Shown here one piece after another: positions 55,512-63,756 of a stretch of DNA of 64,000 nucleotides. Numbering within the stretch: position 1 is the first letter of the stretch; each line of letters opens with the position of its first letter. This stretch comes from Desulfopila aestuarii DSM 18488 (lineage in GTDB: Bacteria; Desulfobacterota; Desulfobulbia; Desulfobulbales; Desulfocapsaceae), in NCBI GenBank assembly GCA_945863875.1, contig CAMBBS010000015.1, positions 1 through 64,000 of the forward strand. Direction: 5' to 3'. The notes below the pieces were generated by a model. The model ran no database searches. It was given only the letters and a program-made list of their open reading frames with translations, and had not been told where the DNA came from. The translations under genes and the position numbers were made by a program.

Positions 55512-55895
55512 CTATGCATGAGCATAGGCTTCTGGGCAGTTGCTTTGGTGGATTCCTGCTGCTGGCGGCCGGACGGCACCACTCACTCCACAGGCGAAGG
55601 GGCCATGGCCTGCCCTTTTGATATTGATGGCGCCAACCGGATCGGCGTGTTCCTCGAAACCGCATTCCAGGCCAGCTGGAAACCCTGCGGGTATCGAAAG
55701 GAATCGATGCCCTGGCCTTTTTTCTTGAACCGGGGAAACCGCTGCGGATTCTTTTTATCGAACGCCTCCTTGAGACCCTTGTCGAGAAAGCTCATGGTTT
55801 GTTGCAGGGCTTGCGATTGCGCCCCGGCGAACCAGATCGTCCCCTCTTCCTTCTTCCCGCCGGTTGCCGGAACAATTGCTGCTGATCTTGTTTGA
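55512..55895 (-). pseudogene. tnpB: tnpB remnant (IS605 OrfB), internally deleted
   Basis: The first part reads WFAGAQSQALQQTMSFLDKG, then FDKKNPQRFPRFKKKG and DSFRYPQGFQL, the N-terminal quarter of TnpB. Near 55682 it jumps, with a change of frame, to ECGFEEHADPVGAINIKRAG and ACGVSGAVRPPAAG, the last zinc-finger knuckle and C-terminus, ending in TAG at 55512-55514. The RuvC catalytic core in between is missing, so no RNA-guided nuclease can be made. CTATGC-ATGA-GCATAG overlaps the stop. Confidence 0.8.
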
Positions 55896-55954
55896 CCTTC
55901 AGTCTCTATTTATTTGCCTTGCGTATCTTCACAAGGTAAATTATACTTTGGTCT

Positions 55955-56213
55955 ATGGAGAAAAACACCGAGATTCGAACAGGTAGACATTGCGTTTTCA
56001 ATATGCACGTCCATCTGGTGTTTGTGACCAGATAGCGGAAAAAAGTGTTGGACGGAAAAGCTATCGAAACACTCCGGGAAGCGTTATCCCGGGATAGCCG
56101 AAAGGTATGACAAAGATGTTCTGGGGAGTCCGAGCTACTTTGCACCTTCCTGCGGCACTGCGCCGATCTCCATTATCCGGCACCATGTCGAACAGCAACA
56201 GACACCGGAGTAA
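55955..56213 (+). pseudogene. tnpA: tnpA remnant (IS200/IS605 Y1 transposase), internally deleted
   Basis: It starts TGRHCVFNMHVHLVFVT, the N-terminus of Y1 transposases, then has TAG where a tyrosine codon is normal (T-R-stop-R-K-K), and continues with LDGKAIETLREA. After a deletion and +1 shift it resumes as YPGIAERYDKDVLGSPSYFA and GTAPISIIRHHVEQQQTPE, the C-terminus, ending at TAA 56211-56213. The HUH and catalytic tyrosine region is lost. Confidence 0.82.
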
Positions 56214-56329
56214 CAGCTTACCCCCTGTAGCCCCGACCTGAAGGACCGGGCTTTACCGCGCGTTTTTGGTAAAACAGCTTAACAGTGCTGTGTTCCCTCT
56301 ATAATAAACCTATATAACAGCTTATTCCT

Positions 56330-57091
56330 ATGCATCTCACCTTTTTACTGGCCGGGGCCATTTTCCTGATCTCGCTGTTGCTGACGATGGTCGGCCTGGG
56401 CGGAGGCCTGATATTTTCCCCTCTCTTTGTTATTCTCGGCATGGCCAAGACCGAGGCGGCATCAGCCTCGCTCTTTCTCAACCTGATCGGCGCCGCTTCC
56501 GCATCTTATGCCTATTCACGCAAAAAGATGGTCGATTTTTCCATGGCTATTCCGCTGATTATCGCATCGAGCCTTGCCGCACCCATGGGCTCCTATTTGA
56601 ATGTGCGACTGGATATCAAACCCTTTCTGCTTATCATGGCCGGTGTCCTGGCCCTGGCCGGTTTGCGCATGTTACTGCCGCCACCGGTTCAGGTCGACAA
56701 TGCCGACATCAGAGCATCACAAAAAATTGCCGGGGGTATCGCTATCGGCGCCTGCATCGGACTTCTCGGCGGCTTGCTCGGTATCGGCGGCGGTGTTCTT
56801 ATTGTGCCTCTGTTAATCTATGTCTTGAAAACACCAACAAAAATTGCCGCTGCGTCGTCAACCTTCATCGTCTGTTTTTCATCCCTGACCGGCTTTCTCG
56901 GCTACGTCTCCATGGAACAGATCAACTGGGCCTTCATCCTGCCGGCCGCGGTAGCCTCATTTATCGGCGGCCAGGCCGGCGCTCGGATTATGAGTACTCG
57001 CCTCAAAGGAAGAAGCATTCGTATCATGTTTAGTTGTATTCTGTTCCTCTTAACCATCAAAATGGTCCACCAGTTCTTTGTCAGCCCCTGA
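56330..57091 (+). CDS. TauE/SafE family sulfite/anion exporter-like permease
   Basis: 253 residues with about 8 helices in two repeats (TMVGLGGGLIFSPLFVILGM and GGLLGIGGGVLIVPLLIYVL). TauE/SafE proteins move sulfite, sulfoacetate or similar anions; the substrate cannot be set here. The ATG has no strong ribosome-binding site. It begins 116 bp after the decayed IS element. MOT1 and YeeE-type transporters nearby make a sulfur compound plausible. Confidence 0.85.
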   Translation: MHLTFLLAGAIFLISLLLTMVGLGGGLIFSPLFVILGMAKTEAASASLFLNLIGAASASYAYSRKKMVDFSMAIPLIIASSLAAPMGSYLNVRLDIKPFLLIMAGVLALAGLRMLLPPPVQVDNADIRASQKIAGGIAIGACIGLLGGLLGIGGGVLIVPLLIYVLKTPTKIAAASSTFIVCFSSLTGFLGYVSMEQINWAFILPAAVASFIGGQAGARIMSTRLKGRSIRIMFSCILFLLTIKMVHQFFVSP

Positions 57092-57171
57092 GAGGCCGAA
57101 ACGGCTCAGGGAGTCACAGAGGTGAGTGAAAATTTTTTTACCCAATCAGTTACCCAATCGGGATAGAGGAG

Positions 57172-58164
57172 ATGGGAGTGCAGAATGCGAACAATGTGGC
57201 CATCGAAGTGCGAGGGCTTGCCAAACGGTTTGGGGAGGTGCAGGCGGTTGCGGAGGTCGGCTTCGACGTTTATCCCGGCGAACTTTTCGGCTTTCTCGGC
57301 CCCAACGGCGCCGGCAAGACGACGACCATCAACATCCTCACCGGGCTAGCTCGACCGGATGCCGGGACCATCCAGATCGACGGCATCGACTGCGTGAAAA
57401 ACCCGCGGGCCGCCCAGCATCTGATCGGCGTGGTACCGGACGAAAGCAATCTGTATCCGGAACTGAGCGGTTTTGACAACCTCTGTTTCTGTGCCGCCCT
57501 GTATGGCATGGGTAAGACTGAGCGACAGGCCCGGGCGCGGGAACTGCTGGAGCTCTTTGATTTAACCAAGGCGGCCGGGCGAAAGTTTGCCGGCTATTCA
57601 AAGGGCATGAAACGCAAGCTGACCATTGCCGCCGGCATCATACACAAGCCGAAGATCCTCTTTCTGGACGAACCGACAACAGGTATCGACGTGAGCAGCG
57701 CCCGGCAACTGCGCCAGCTTATCGATGAACTGCACCGGGGCGGTACGACCATTTTCCTCACCACGCACTATATCGAAGAGGCGGAGCGGCTCTGCGATCG
57801 CATTGCCTTTATCCTGTCCGGCCGCATTGCCCGAATCGACACTGTCGCCAACCTGGTCGAGCCGATCCGCGACAAGCATGTCATGCATATTGCGTTTGCC
57901 GGTAAGTGCAATGACATCATCGGAAAAATCGCCGACACCTTCCCCGCCCAGAAATTCATCAGCACGCAGCAAAACCTCCTTCGCGTCGAGGCCGACGGGC
58001 CGATCCGTGTTGGTCCGCTGGTACGCTTTCTCGAGGATCAGGGCTGTGAAGTGTCCGAGGCGAAAAAAATTAAACCGAGCCTGGAAGATGTCTTCGTCAC
58101 CATCACCGGCGTTGAGATGGATGCCATGCGCAAGGAAAAAGAAAAAAAGGGAGGAAACCAATGA
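57172..58164 (+). CDS. ABC exporter ATP-binding protein
   Basis: 330 residues, CcmA/DrrA-like. Walker A GPNGAGKTT (about 44-52), signature YSKGMKRKLTIAAGI, Walker B ILFLDEPTTGIDV and H-loop LTTHY are intact. A C-terminal extension of about 100 residues follows (VSEAKKIKPSLEDVFVTITG). AGAGGAG abuts ATG 57172, so GTG at 57178 may be the true start. It overlaps the permease gene by four nt. The substrate is unknown. Confidence 0.92.
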   Translation: MGVQNANNVAIEVRGLAKRFGEVQAVAEVGFDVYPGELFGFLGPNGAGKTTTINILTGLARPDAGTIQIDGIDCVKNPRAAQHLIGVVPDESNLYPELSGFDNLCFCAALYGMGKTERQARARELLELFDLTKAAGRKFAGYSKGMKRKLTIAAGIIHKPKILFLDEPTTGIDVSSARQLRQLIDELHRGGTTIFLTTHYIEEAERLCDRIAFILSGRIARIDTVANLVEPIRDKHVMHIAFAGKCNDIIGKIADTFPAQKFISTQQNLLRVEADGPIRVGPLVRFLEDQGCEVSEAKKIKPSLEDVFVTITGVEMDAMRKEKEKKGGNQ

Positions 58165-58898
58165 AACTGTGGATCGCCTTCTGGAGTATTTTGCAAAAGG
58201 ATATGCGCACCTATTATCTCAAGCCGCCGAATATCAGCTGGGGCATCATTTTCCCGCTGGCCTGGACAAGTATGTTTTTTATCAAGTCCGGCAGCGATCT
58301 GGAAAAAATTATCACCGTGCTGCCGGGTGTCGTCGCCGTGTCCATTCTCTTCGGCACCACCTCGATGCTGGCGGTGACGGTGACCTTTGAAAAGAAAAAC
58401 CGGTCCTTCGAACGGCTGCTGCTTGCCCCCCTGCCCTTTGAGATCCTCATGCTGGCGAAAACCAGCGGCGCCATCCTTTTTGGTATAGCAAACGCCTTTG
58501 TCCCGGTCGTCATGGCCTCTTTTCTCGTCGATCTTTCGCAGCTGGCATGGGGCGCATTTTTTTCCGCCGTTGTCCTGATTGCCGTGGCATCGGCATTTCT
58601 TGGCCTGTTCATTGCCGTGGCGGTCAGTGAGGTCTTTGAAGCCCAGACTTTCTCCAACTTTTTCCGTTTTCCGATGATCTTTCTCTGCGGCCTGTTCTTT
58701 CCCATCGAAAAACTGCCAATATTACTCAAACCTCTCTCCTATGTACTGCCCCTGACCTATGGAGTCGATGTGCTGCACGGTAGCATCCACGGTCAACACC
58801 GCATGCCGTTTGCCATCGATCTGATCATTCTCGGCGCCTTCTGTATAGCCTTGTTCCTGGCCAGCCTGCACAATATCAGAAGGCGCTGGATTGCCTGA
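58161..58898 (+). CDS. ABC-2 type exporter permease
   Basis: 245 residues with six helices of the ABC2_membrane family (FEKKNRSFERLLLAPLPFEILMLAK, MIFLCGLFFPIEKLP, LSYVLPLTYGVDVLHGSI). It works with the ATPase encoded just upstream; the overlap ATGA shows translational coupling. Related transporters export drugs, lipids or polysaccharide precursors, and the sequence does not distinguish these. Confidence 0.9.
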   Translation: MKLWIAFWSILQKDMRTYYLKPPNISWGIIFPLAWTSMFFIKSGSDLEKIITVLPGVVAVSILFGTTSMLAVTVTFEKKNRSFERLLLAPLPFEILMLAKTSGAILFGIANAFVPVVMASFLVDLSQLAWGAFFSAVVLIAVASAFLGLFIAVAVSEVFEAQTFSNFFRFPMIFLCGLFFPIEKLPILLKPLSYVLPLTYGVDVLHGSIHGQHRMPFAIDLIILGAFCIALFLASLHNIRRRWIA

Positions 58899-59010
58899 TT
58901 GCCGAGCCGCAGAGGAAGACGTTGATTAAATGTGGCAACAAATAGTATACTCCGTCTCGCGATAATAGATTAATTGTGCAAAATCCTGATGGTTTCAAGC
59001 AAAACTCCCA

Positions 59011-59016
59011 TATAAT
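59011..59016 (+). promoter_or_regulatory. Candidate -10 element of ilvE
   Basis: A perfect TATAAT lies 21 nt before the GTG start of ilvE. The expected -35 position (GATGGT, 17 nt upstream) is a poor match. Tentative. Confidence 0.3.
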
Positions 59017-59036
59017 TTTACCTAGCAGAGGTCAAC

Positions 59037-60101
59037 GTGAACATCACATTTAAAAAAGCGGAAATCCTGAAAGAACACCCCGAGGACTCGACCCTCGGCT
59101 TTGGGACAATCTTTACAGATTATATGTTCAATATGGATTACAGCCCCGAAACAGGGTGGCATAAGGCCCGTATTGAACCTTATGGCCCGATTGCCATGGA
59201 TCCAGCGACCATGGTTCTGCATTACGGACAGGCTATTTTTGAAGGCTTGAAGGCCTACCGCACCGACAGTGGTGACGTGCAGCTTTTTCGGCCAAAGGAT
59301 AATTTAAAACGTCTCAACAAATCAGGACATATGCTTTGTATGCCGGAACTTGACGAGGCTTTTCTTCTGAAAGCGCTTAAAGAACTTATAAAGGTTGAAA
59401 AAAGCTGGGTCCCGGCCGCGACGGGAACGTCGCTGTATATTCGACCGACCATCATCGCCACCGACCCTTATATTGGCCTTCGTTCCTCGAATACCTACAG
59501 ATTATTTATCATTCTGTCTCCGGTCGGCGCCTATTATCCCGAAGGCTTTAATCCGGTGAAAATCTGGGTAACGACAGAATATGTCCGCGCGGTACGGGGC
59601 GGCGTCGGCGAGGCAAAAACCGCCGGAAATTATGCGGCGAGCCTCTATGCGACGGAACTTGCCCACAAAGACGGATATACCCAGGTCATGTGGCTGGACG
59701 GAGTCGAGCTGAAATATGTTGAAGAAGTCGGCTCCATGAATATCTTTTTTGTCATCGGTGACGAACTGATTACCCCGGCATTAAATCGAAGCATCCTCGC
59801 CGGCGTGACACGGGACTCGGTGATAAAACTGGCTGGGTCCTGGGGCCTTAAAGTTGTTGAGAGAAAGATCAGCATTGATGAAATCTATGCAGCGCATGCC
59901 ACGGGGGAACTGAAAGAGGTTTTCGGTTCGGGAACCGCAGCCGTCATCTCCCCGGTTGGGAACATTAAATATAACGGCAAGGAAATCATCATTAACAATG
60001 GCCAGGTCGGGCAGCTTGCCGCCAAACTGTTCCACCATCTTATGGACATTCAATACGGTAGAGCGAACGACGAGTTCAACTGGATCGAGCCGCTCCAATA
60101 A
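59037..60101 (+). CDS. ilvE: Branched-chain amino acid aminotransferase
   Basis: 354 residues from GTG 59037 with AGAGG upstream; class IV PLP fold. Motifs: HYGQAIFEGLKAYR, IRPTIIATDPYIGL, the PLP lysine in GEAKTAGNYAASL, WLDGVELKYVEEVGSMNIFF and GSGTAAVISPVG. It catalyses the last step of valine, leucine and isoleucine synthesis, or the first of their breakdown. It is a single gene ending at a good terminator. Confidence 0.95.
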   Translation: MNITFKKAEILKEHPEDSTLGFGTIFTDYMFNMDYSPETGWHKARIEPYGPIAMDPATMVLHYGQAIFEGLKAYRTDSGDVQLFRPKDNLKRLNKSGHMLCMPELDEAFLLKALKELIKVEKSWVPAATGTSLYIRPTIIATDPYIGLRSSNTYRLFIILSPVGAYYPEGFNPVKIWVTTEYVRAVRGGVGEAKTAGNYAASLYATELAHKDGYTQVMWLDGVELKYVEEVGSMNIFFVIGDELITPALNRSILAGVTRDSVIKLAGSWGLKVVERKISIDEIYAAHATGELKEVFGSGTAAVISPVGNIKYNGKEIIINNGQVGQLAAKLFHHLMDIQYGRANDEFNWIEPLQ

Positions 60102-60124
60102 CATTTCACCGGCGAAAAAACTCA

Positions 60125-60161
60125 GGGGCCTTTTCCTCACCGGAAGAAGGCCCCCTTTTTT
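60125..60161. terminator. Terminator after ilvE
   Basis: GGGGCCTT and AAGGCCCC form an 8-bp stem, extendable with G-U and T-A pairs, followed by six T (60156-60161). It lies 24 nt beyond the ilvE stop and between convergent genes. Confidence 0.85.
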
Positions 60162-60189
60162 CAAGCGCGGTGCAGACCCTCAACACAGT

Positions 60190-60780
60190 CTACAATATGA
60201 TCATCTCATCCTTGGCATAAATCACCGCCAGCATCGTTGCCGGTGCATCGCCATGGCATAAGACCACATGGGGCATGGTTGAATCGTAGTAAATGGAATC
60301 TCCGGGGTTGAGGATTTCCGTTTTATCCAACAGGCGGATTTCGACCTGTCCTTCGAGAATAAAAAGAATTTCCTCACCAATATGCTGATTTGGCTCAACC
60401 GGTTGTGACCCCATCGGCCTAAGCGTCACGAGAAAAGGCTCCATGTGCCTGTTTTTTTTCTGCTGGCCCAGAGACTCATAGCTGTATCCGCCGGACGTGC
60501 CGTCGGTTGAATTAAAGCGAGAGACGGTTTTTCTGTTGCCGCTTCTGACGATGCAGTAGGCAGAGTCGCCGCTCTCTCCGAAAAAGTCGCCCACCGAGAT
60601 GCCGAACACTTTCGCCAGGCTGACAATATTGCCAAGAGGCGGAGAGACCATATGCCGTTCAATACCGGAAATGGTCGATTCGGATATGCCGGACTGTTCG
60701 GCAACATCGGTTATCGACAGTCCTTTTGCTTTTCTCAGACCCCTGATCCTTTCTCCAATTTTCCTATCTTTACCTGGCAT
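60190..60780 (-). CDS. XRE-family regulator with cupin domain
   Basis: 196 residues from ATG 60780 (AAAGGAGAG upstream). Residues 5-65 are an XRE helix-turn-helix (IRGLRKAKGLSITDVAEQSGISESTISGIER); about 115-190 form a cupin barrel (VEPNQHIGEEILFILEGQVEIRL, LNPGDSIYYDSTMPH). Regulators of this type (PuuR/SutR-like) sense small metabolites. It lies 207 bp downstream of two YeeE/YedE genes on the same strand, so it may regulate them. SutR of E. coli controls sulfur genes, which would fit, but the assignment is inferred. Confidence 0.9.
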   Translation of the reverse strand: MPGKDRKIGERIRGLRKAKGLSITDVAEQSGISESTISGIERHMVSPPLGNIVSLAKVFGISVGDFFGESGDSAYCIVRSGNRKTVSRFNSTDGTSGGYSYESLGQQKKNRHMEPFLVTLRPMGSQPVEPNQHIGEEILFILEGQVEIRLLDKTEILNPGDSIYYDSTMPHVVLCHGDAPATMLAVIYAKDEMIIL

Positions 60781-60987
60781 TGTCTCTCTCCTTTGGGGGC
60801 GGTTGTGAGGCATGCTGCCGTAGGCCTCATTTATCGGGGTGAAGAAAATTACTCGCTGCACCGATACTGTTGTCAAGGCACATGATTTTACTTTATCTGC
60901 ATCAGCTTTGCCAACATTAACCCGATTTATGTCCGATGAAGCGTACCCTTATGCCGATTTTCCGAGCCAACCCCAGACCCTGCGACC

Positions 60988-61518
60988 TTACAGTCCCTTT
61001 TTCTCAAACCAGACGAACGCTGCCAGAGTACCCGCCCAGAACACCGCAACAATAACCCATGGCGACACCAGCAGCACCTCCGGCAGGCCTATTTTTCCGA
61101 AATCCTTCCAGGCCAATACCGTTGTTTTGAAAAAGGGATAGAGTTCGGCATAGAGTGCCGCTCCGGCAATCATACCAACGATGGCAAAGGCGGCATGCCA
61201 GCGTCCTTCGCCTAATGCTCCAAGGGAGGTGCCAGGACAAAAGCCCATGATCGCCCATCCGGCACCAAAAAGAGCGCCGCCAACCAGAATGGCGCCGACA
61301 TTCATCGGCTTATGGCTCAGGGTTGTGATCCCCTGGTCCGCCAGGAAAAGAATGCCCACCATGCCGACGAGAATTGCCGAAAGCATGAATTTGAAAATGG
61401 TCATATCCTGCAGCAGCATGGCGCCAACTTGCTTCTCAAAACGAAGCACTCGGCCTTTTTGCAGCAGGAAGCCAAACAGTATACCGGTGATCAATCCCAG
61501 CCATTGCTCTATGTTCAT
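60988..61518 (-). CDS. YeeE/YedE family half-size transporter (second)
   Basis: 176 residues from ATG 61518 with AGGAGG upstream; the frame open to 61737 lies inside the partner gene. Four or five helices; conserved cysteine in GWAIMGFCPGTSLGALGEG and a preceding GGALFGAG, the family signature. Full-length YeeE (TsuA) takes up thiosulfate using such cysteines. This and its neighbour together probably make one transporter. The start overlaps the partner's stop by four nt. Confidence 0.85.
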   Translation of the reverse strand: MNIEQWLGLITGILFGFLLQKGRVLRFEKQVGAMLLQDMTIFKFMLSAILVGMVGILFLADQGITTLSHKPMNVGAILVGGALFGAGWAIMGFCPGTSLGALGEGRWHAAFAIVGMIAGAALYAELYPFFKTTVLAWKDFGKIGLPEVLLVSPWVIVAVFWAGTLAAFVWFEKKGL

Positions 61519-62057
61519 AATGACCTCCTGCGATAGACAAATGTCGCAACCACCACACCGACAGCAAAAAACATTACCAGTGCCACAAAAGAACTGACCG
61601 AGAGCTGCATCATCCCGCTGAGACCGTGACCACTGGGGCAGCCGTCTGCCATACGGGCTCCCACCATGGCGACAATTCCACCAAAAAACGCGCCGGCCGC
61701 CCTTTTCCCGACGGAGGCGCCAAAGCGCTGCTGCCATATCGGGGGAATATGCTCTATTTTAAAACTCTTATCAGTCATTGAAGAAATCAATGCTCCTAGA
61801 AAAATGCCCACGACCAGCATGAACTGCCAATCGACCTTTACCTTTGTTTTTACAAAATATTCGTTCGCCAAGACCTGGTCGGCGGCAACACTCCTCTCAA
61901 CAAGACCGGCGGCGCGGACAAAGGTGGTCGAAGCCCCTAAGTAGCTGGTCTTGCCAAGAAGCGCTGTGCTTGCATAGACCGAGACAATAGCCAACAGTCC
62001 GAGAAGCGCGCCGGCGAGGTAGGGACTCCAGCCGTTGTTCTTTTTTTTCGAAGACAT
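61515..62057 (-). CDS. YeeE/YedE family half-size transporter (first)
   Basis: 180 residues from ATG 62057 (AAGGAGG upstream). Helices at about 10-30, 75-90, 110-130 and 150-175; the signature is GARMADGCPSGHGLSGMMQL, with the conserved cysteine. It is the first gene of the pair. A role in thiosulfate or other sulfur-compound transport is inferred from the TsuA family. Confidence 0.85.
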   Translation of the reverse strand: MSSKKKNNGWSPYLAGALLGLLAIVSVYASTALLGKTSYLGASTTFVRAAGLVERSVAADQVLANEYFVKTKVKVDWQFMLVVGIFLGALISSMTDKSFKIEHIPPIWQQRFGASVGKRAAGAFFGGIVAMVGARMADGCPSGHGLSGMMQLSVSSFVALVMFFAVGVVVATFVYRRRSL

Positions 62058-62158
62058 CGTATTTCCTCCTTTAGTTGATTTTTTCAGCCGAATAAATATG
62101 ACCACAATATAGTTTTACCCAAGACGATTTTCCAGTCGATCTAGAAAAAAATAGTGCC

Positions 62159-63130
62159 ATGGAACAGGTTGATGGCACAAGACTCTTTGAATTGAAGGTC
62201 GTTGGTGGTAAAAAGGCCGATCTTCATGGTCTATTTTTTAACATCAACGAAGATTATTTAGTTAACCACCTGAACATCAGCGGTGTTGATGTGGCAGGGC
62301 AAGAATATGGCAATGCTTCAAACTTTAAAAATGGTAATAATGTCAAAGGCCATGGCCTTAGACCTTATGATGTCAGTGTAGATTTAGGTACGGCAGGTAT
62401 TGGAAAGGATATGGTTAATAGCACATTTTTTGTATTGGAGAGCACGACTGGTGTTGGTCTAACACTTGATCTCATAGTCCAGGTTGAATTTTCGTCGCGA
62501 AAAACGAGTGTTGGCCAGAAAATCACAGCTATTGCTCCTGCAGCACCCGACGCTATTGATGATGTCATCGTTGCCGATGAAGACACGGCTACCAGTCAGG
62601 GTTCGCCGAACAGTAACCTTATTGCAAATGACACCGATATGGATGGCGATATCCTGACCATCGTTGCCGTCAATGGTGACAATACCCTGGCCGGCAGACA
62701 GTTCACTCTATCGACGGGTGGGCTGCTGATTGTCAATAACAGCGGAAATTTCGATTTTGAGCTGAATAATCAAGGGTTTGACACGGCTACTGTAGAAATT
62801 ACCGTTAACGGGGTCAATGATCAACCTATCGCACAAGACGTTGATGCCGCCGTCGGGGAGGATGATGATAGCGTGAGCGGCTCCTTTGCCGGAACGGATA
62901 TCGACACCACCGACCAGCTTAGCTTCGAGATAATTGGCTTGCCCGTGGATGAGTTCGGTCATCAATACGGAGAGGTAGTTAATAATGGGAACGGCACCTT
63001 TACCTTCAGCCCATTGGACAATTTTCAGTTTCTCGATACGGGAAAGTCGCGTGATGTCTCCTTCCAATACGTTGCCATTGACGATAGCGGGACGGCAAAC
63101 ACCACAAGCGTCGCAAAAACAATACAGTGA
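62159..63130 (+). CDS. VCBS/Ig-like surface protein, first fragment
   Basis: 323 residues. Residues 1-125 match a domain found in RTX-type calcium-binding proteins (ADLHGLFFNINEDYLVNHLNISG, VDLGTAGIGKDMVNSTFF). Residues 130-218 are a cadherin/Ig-like repeat (ANDTDMDGDILTIVAVNGD, ELNNQGFDTATVEITVNGVNDQP) and 219-323 a second one (GSFAGTDIDTTDQLSFEI, FTFSPLDNFQF). It stops at TGA 63128 exactly where family repeats continue; the next frame carries on as VTVSGDYDAP. One base appears to be missing near 63127. The start has no ribosome-binding site or signal peptide. Base composition is less GC-rich than the rest, suggesting acquisition. Confidence 0.7.
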   Translation: MEQVDGTRLFELKVVGGKKADLHGLFFNINEDYLVNHLNISGVDVAGQEYGNASNFKNGNNVKGHGLRPYDVSVDLGTAGIGKDMVNSTFFVLESTTGVGLTLDLIVQVEFSSRKTSVGQKITAIAPAAPDAIDDVIVADEDTATSQGSPNSNLIANDTDMDGDILTIVAVNGDNTLAGRQFTLSTGGLLIVNNSGNFDFELNNQGFDTATVEITVNGVNDQPIAQDVDAAVGEDDDSVSGSFAGTDIDTTDQLSFEIIGLPVDEFGHQYGEVVNNGNGTFTFSPLDNFQFLDTGKSRDVSFQYVAIDDSGTANTTSVAKTIQ

Positions 63131-63756
63131 CTGTCAGTGGCGATTATGACGCACCCATTTCCCTGACCAACAGTTTGGTGTTTGAAACTGAAAATCAAAG
63201 CATGTGGGCAAGCGGTCGTGCGTTAGTTTTAGAGCCTGATTTACCGTTCCTGGGTTTGCAATGGACAAGGGCGCAAACAGAAAAAACAGCCACAATCGTT
63301 CCGAGTTATACATTCTCCGGTGCTGTTCTTGACGGTCTGGCAGAGGCCGCCGGTTGGGTTGCAAATGCTGCGCAAGATGCTTGGGATTGGATTAGCGGTA
63401 ATGATAGTGAGGATATTGAAGTACCGAGTTCAATTACCACACCAGGAGTCAGTTTGACCGGTTGGACTTCGGGGAAAGTTGGCTTACAACCTTATTTTTC
63501 AATGACCAGTGGCGATGTAGACAGTCAATTACCTGTTGATATCGCATTTTTGATGCCCAGACAAGTCGAACAAGGCCAAACCATCACAATTGAGACCGGG
63601 TACAGCCTGGATGGTGGCGCCACCTATAATACCGCCAGTCCCAATGCTTCGATGGGACTTGATTTAATTTTTCAATTTGACGCTGGTGTATCCGCTGGTA
63701 TTGGGGGGTACCAACTATACCATCATCGATCTACCTGCCATCAATCAATCGTTTAA
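63127..63756 (+). CDS. VCBS/Ig-like surface protein, second fragment
   Basis: Continuation of the preceding gene in another frame, not an independent gene. The segment to about 63706 reads as extracellular beta-rich sequence (VTVSGDYDAPISLTNSLVF, YTFSGAVLDGLAEAAGW, GQTITIETGYSLDGGATYNT). At a run of six G (63703-63708) the sensible frame shifts again; residues after AGIGG are noise. With five G the protein would read IGGTNYTIIDLPAINQSF. There is no ribosome-binding site at 63127. Confidence 0.65.
   Translation: MTVSGDYDAPISLTNSLVFETENQSMWASGRALVLEPDLPFLGLQWTRAQTEKTATIVPSYTFSGAVLDGLAEAAGWVANAAQDAWDWISGNDSEDIEVPSSITTPGVSLTGWTSGKVGLQPYFSMTSGDVDSQLPVDIAFLMPRQVEQGQTITIETGYSLDGGATYNTASPNASMGLDLIFQFDAGVSAGIGGYQLYHHRSTCHQSIV

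Larger units (their letters stand above)
55469..56265. mobile_element. Decayed IS200/IS605-family element
   Basis: A tnpB remnant on the minus strand (55512-55895) and a tnpA remnant on the plus strand (55955-56213) lie head to head, the divergent IS605 arrangement. Outside tnpB is TTGACATTCTCCCCGGCCTG (from 55469), the typical tnpB-side end read from the opposite strand. Outside tnpA is GCCCCGACCTGAAGGACCG (about 56230), resembling the other subterminal hairpin. Both genes have large internal deletions and tnpA has a nonsense codon. The element cannot move by itself. Confidence 0.8.
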
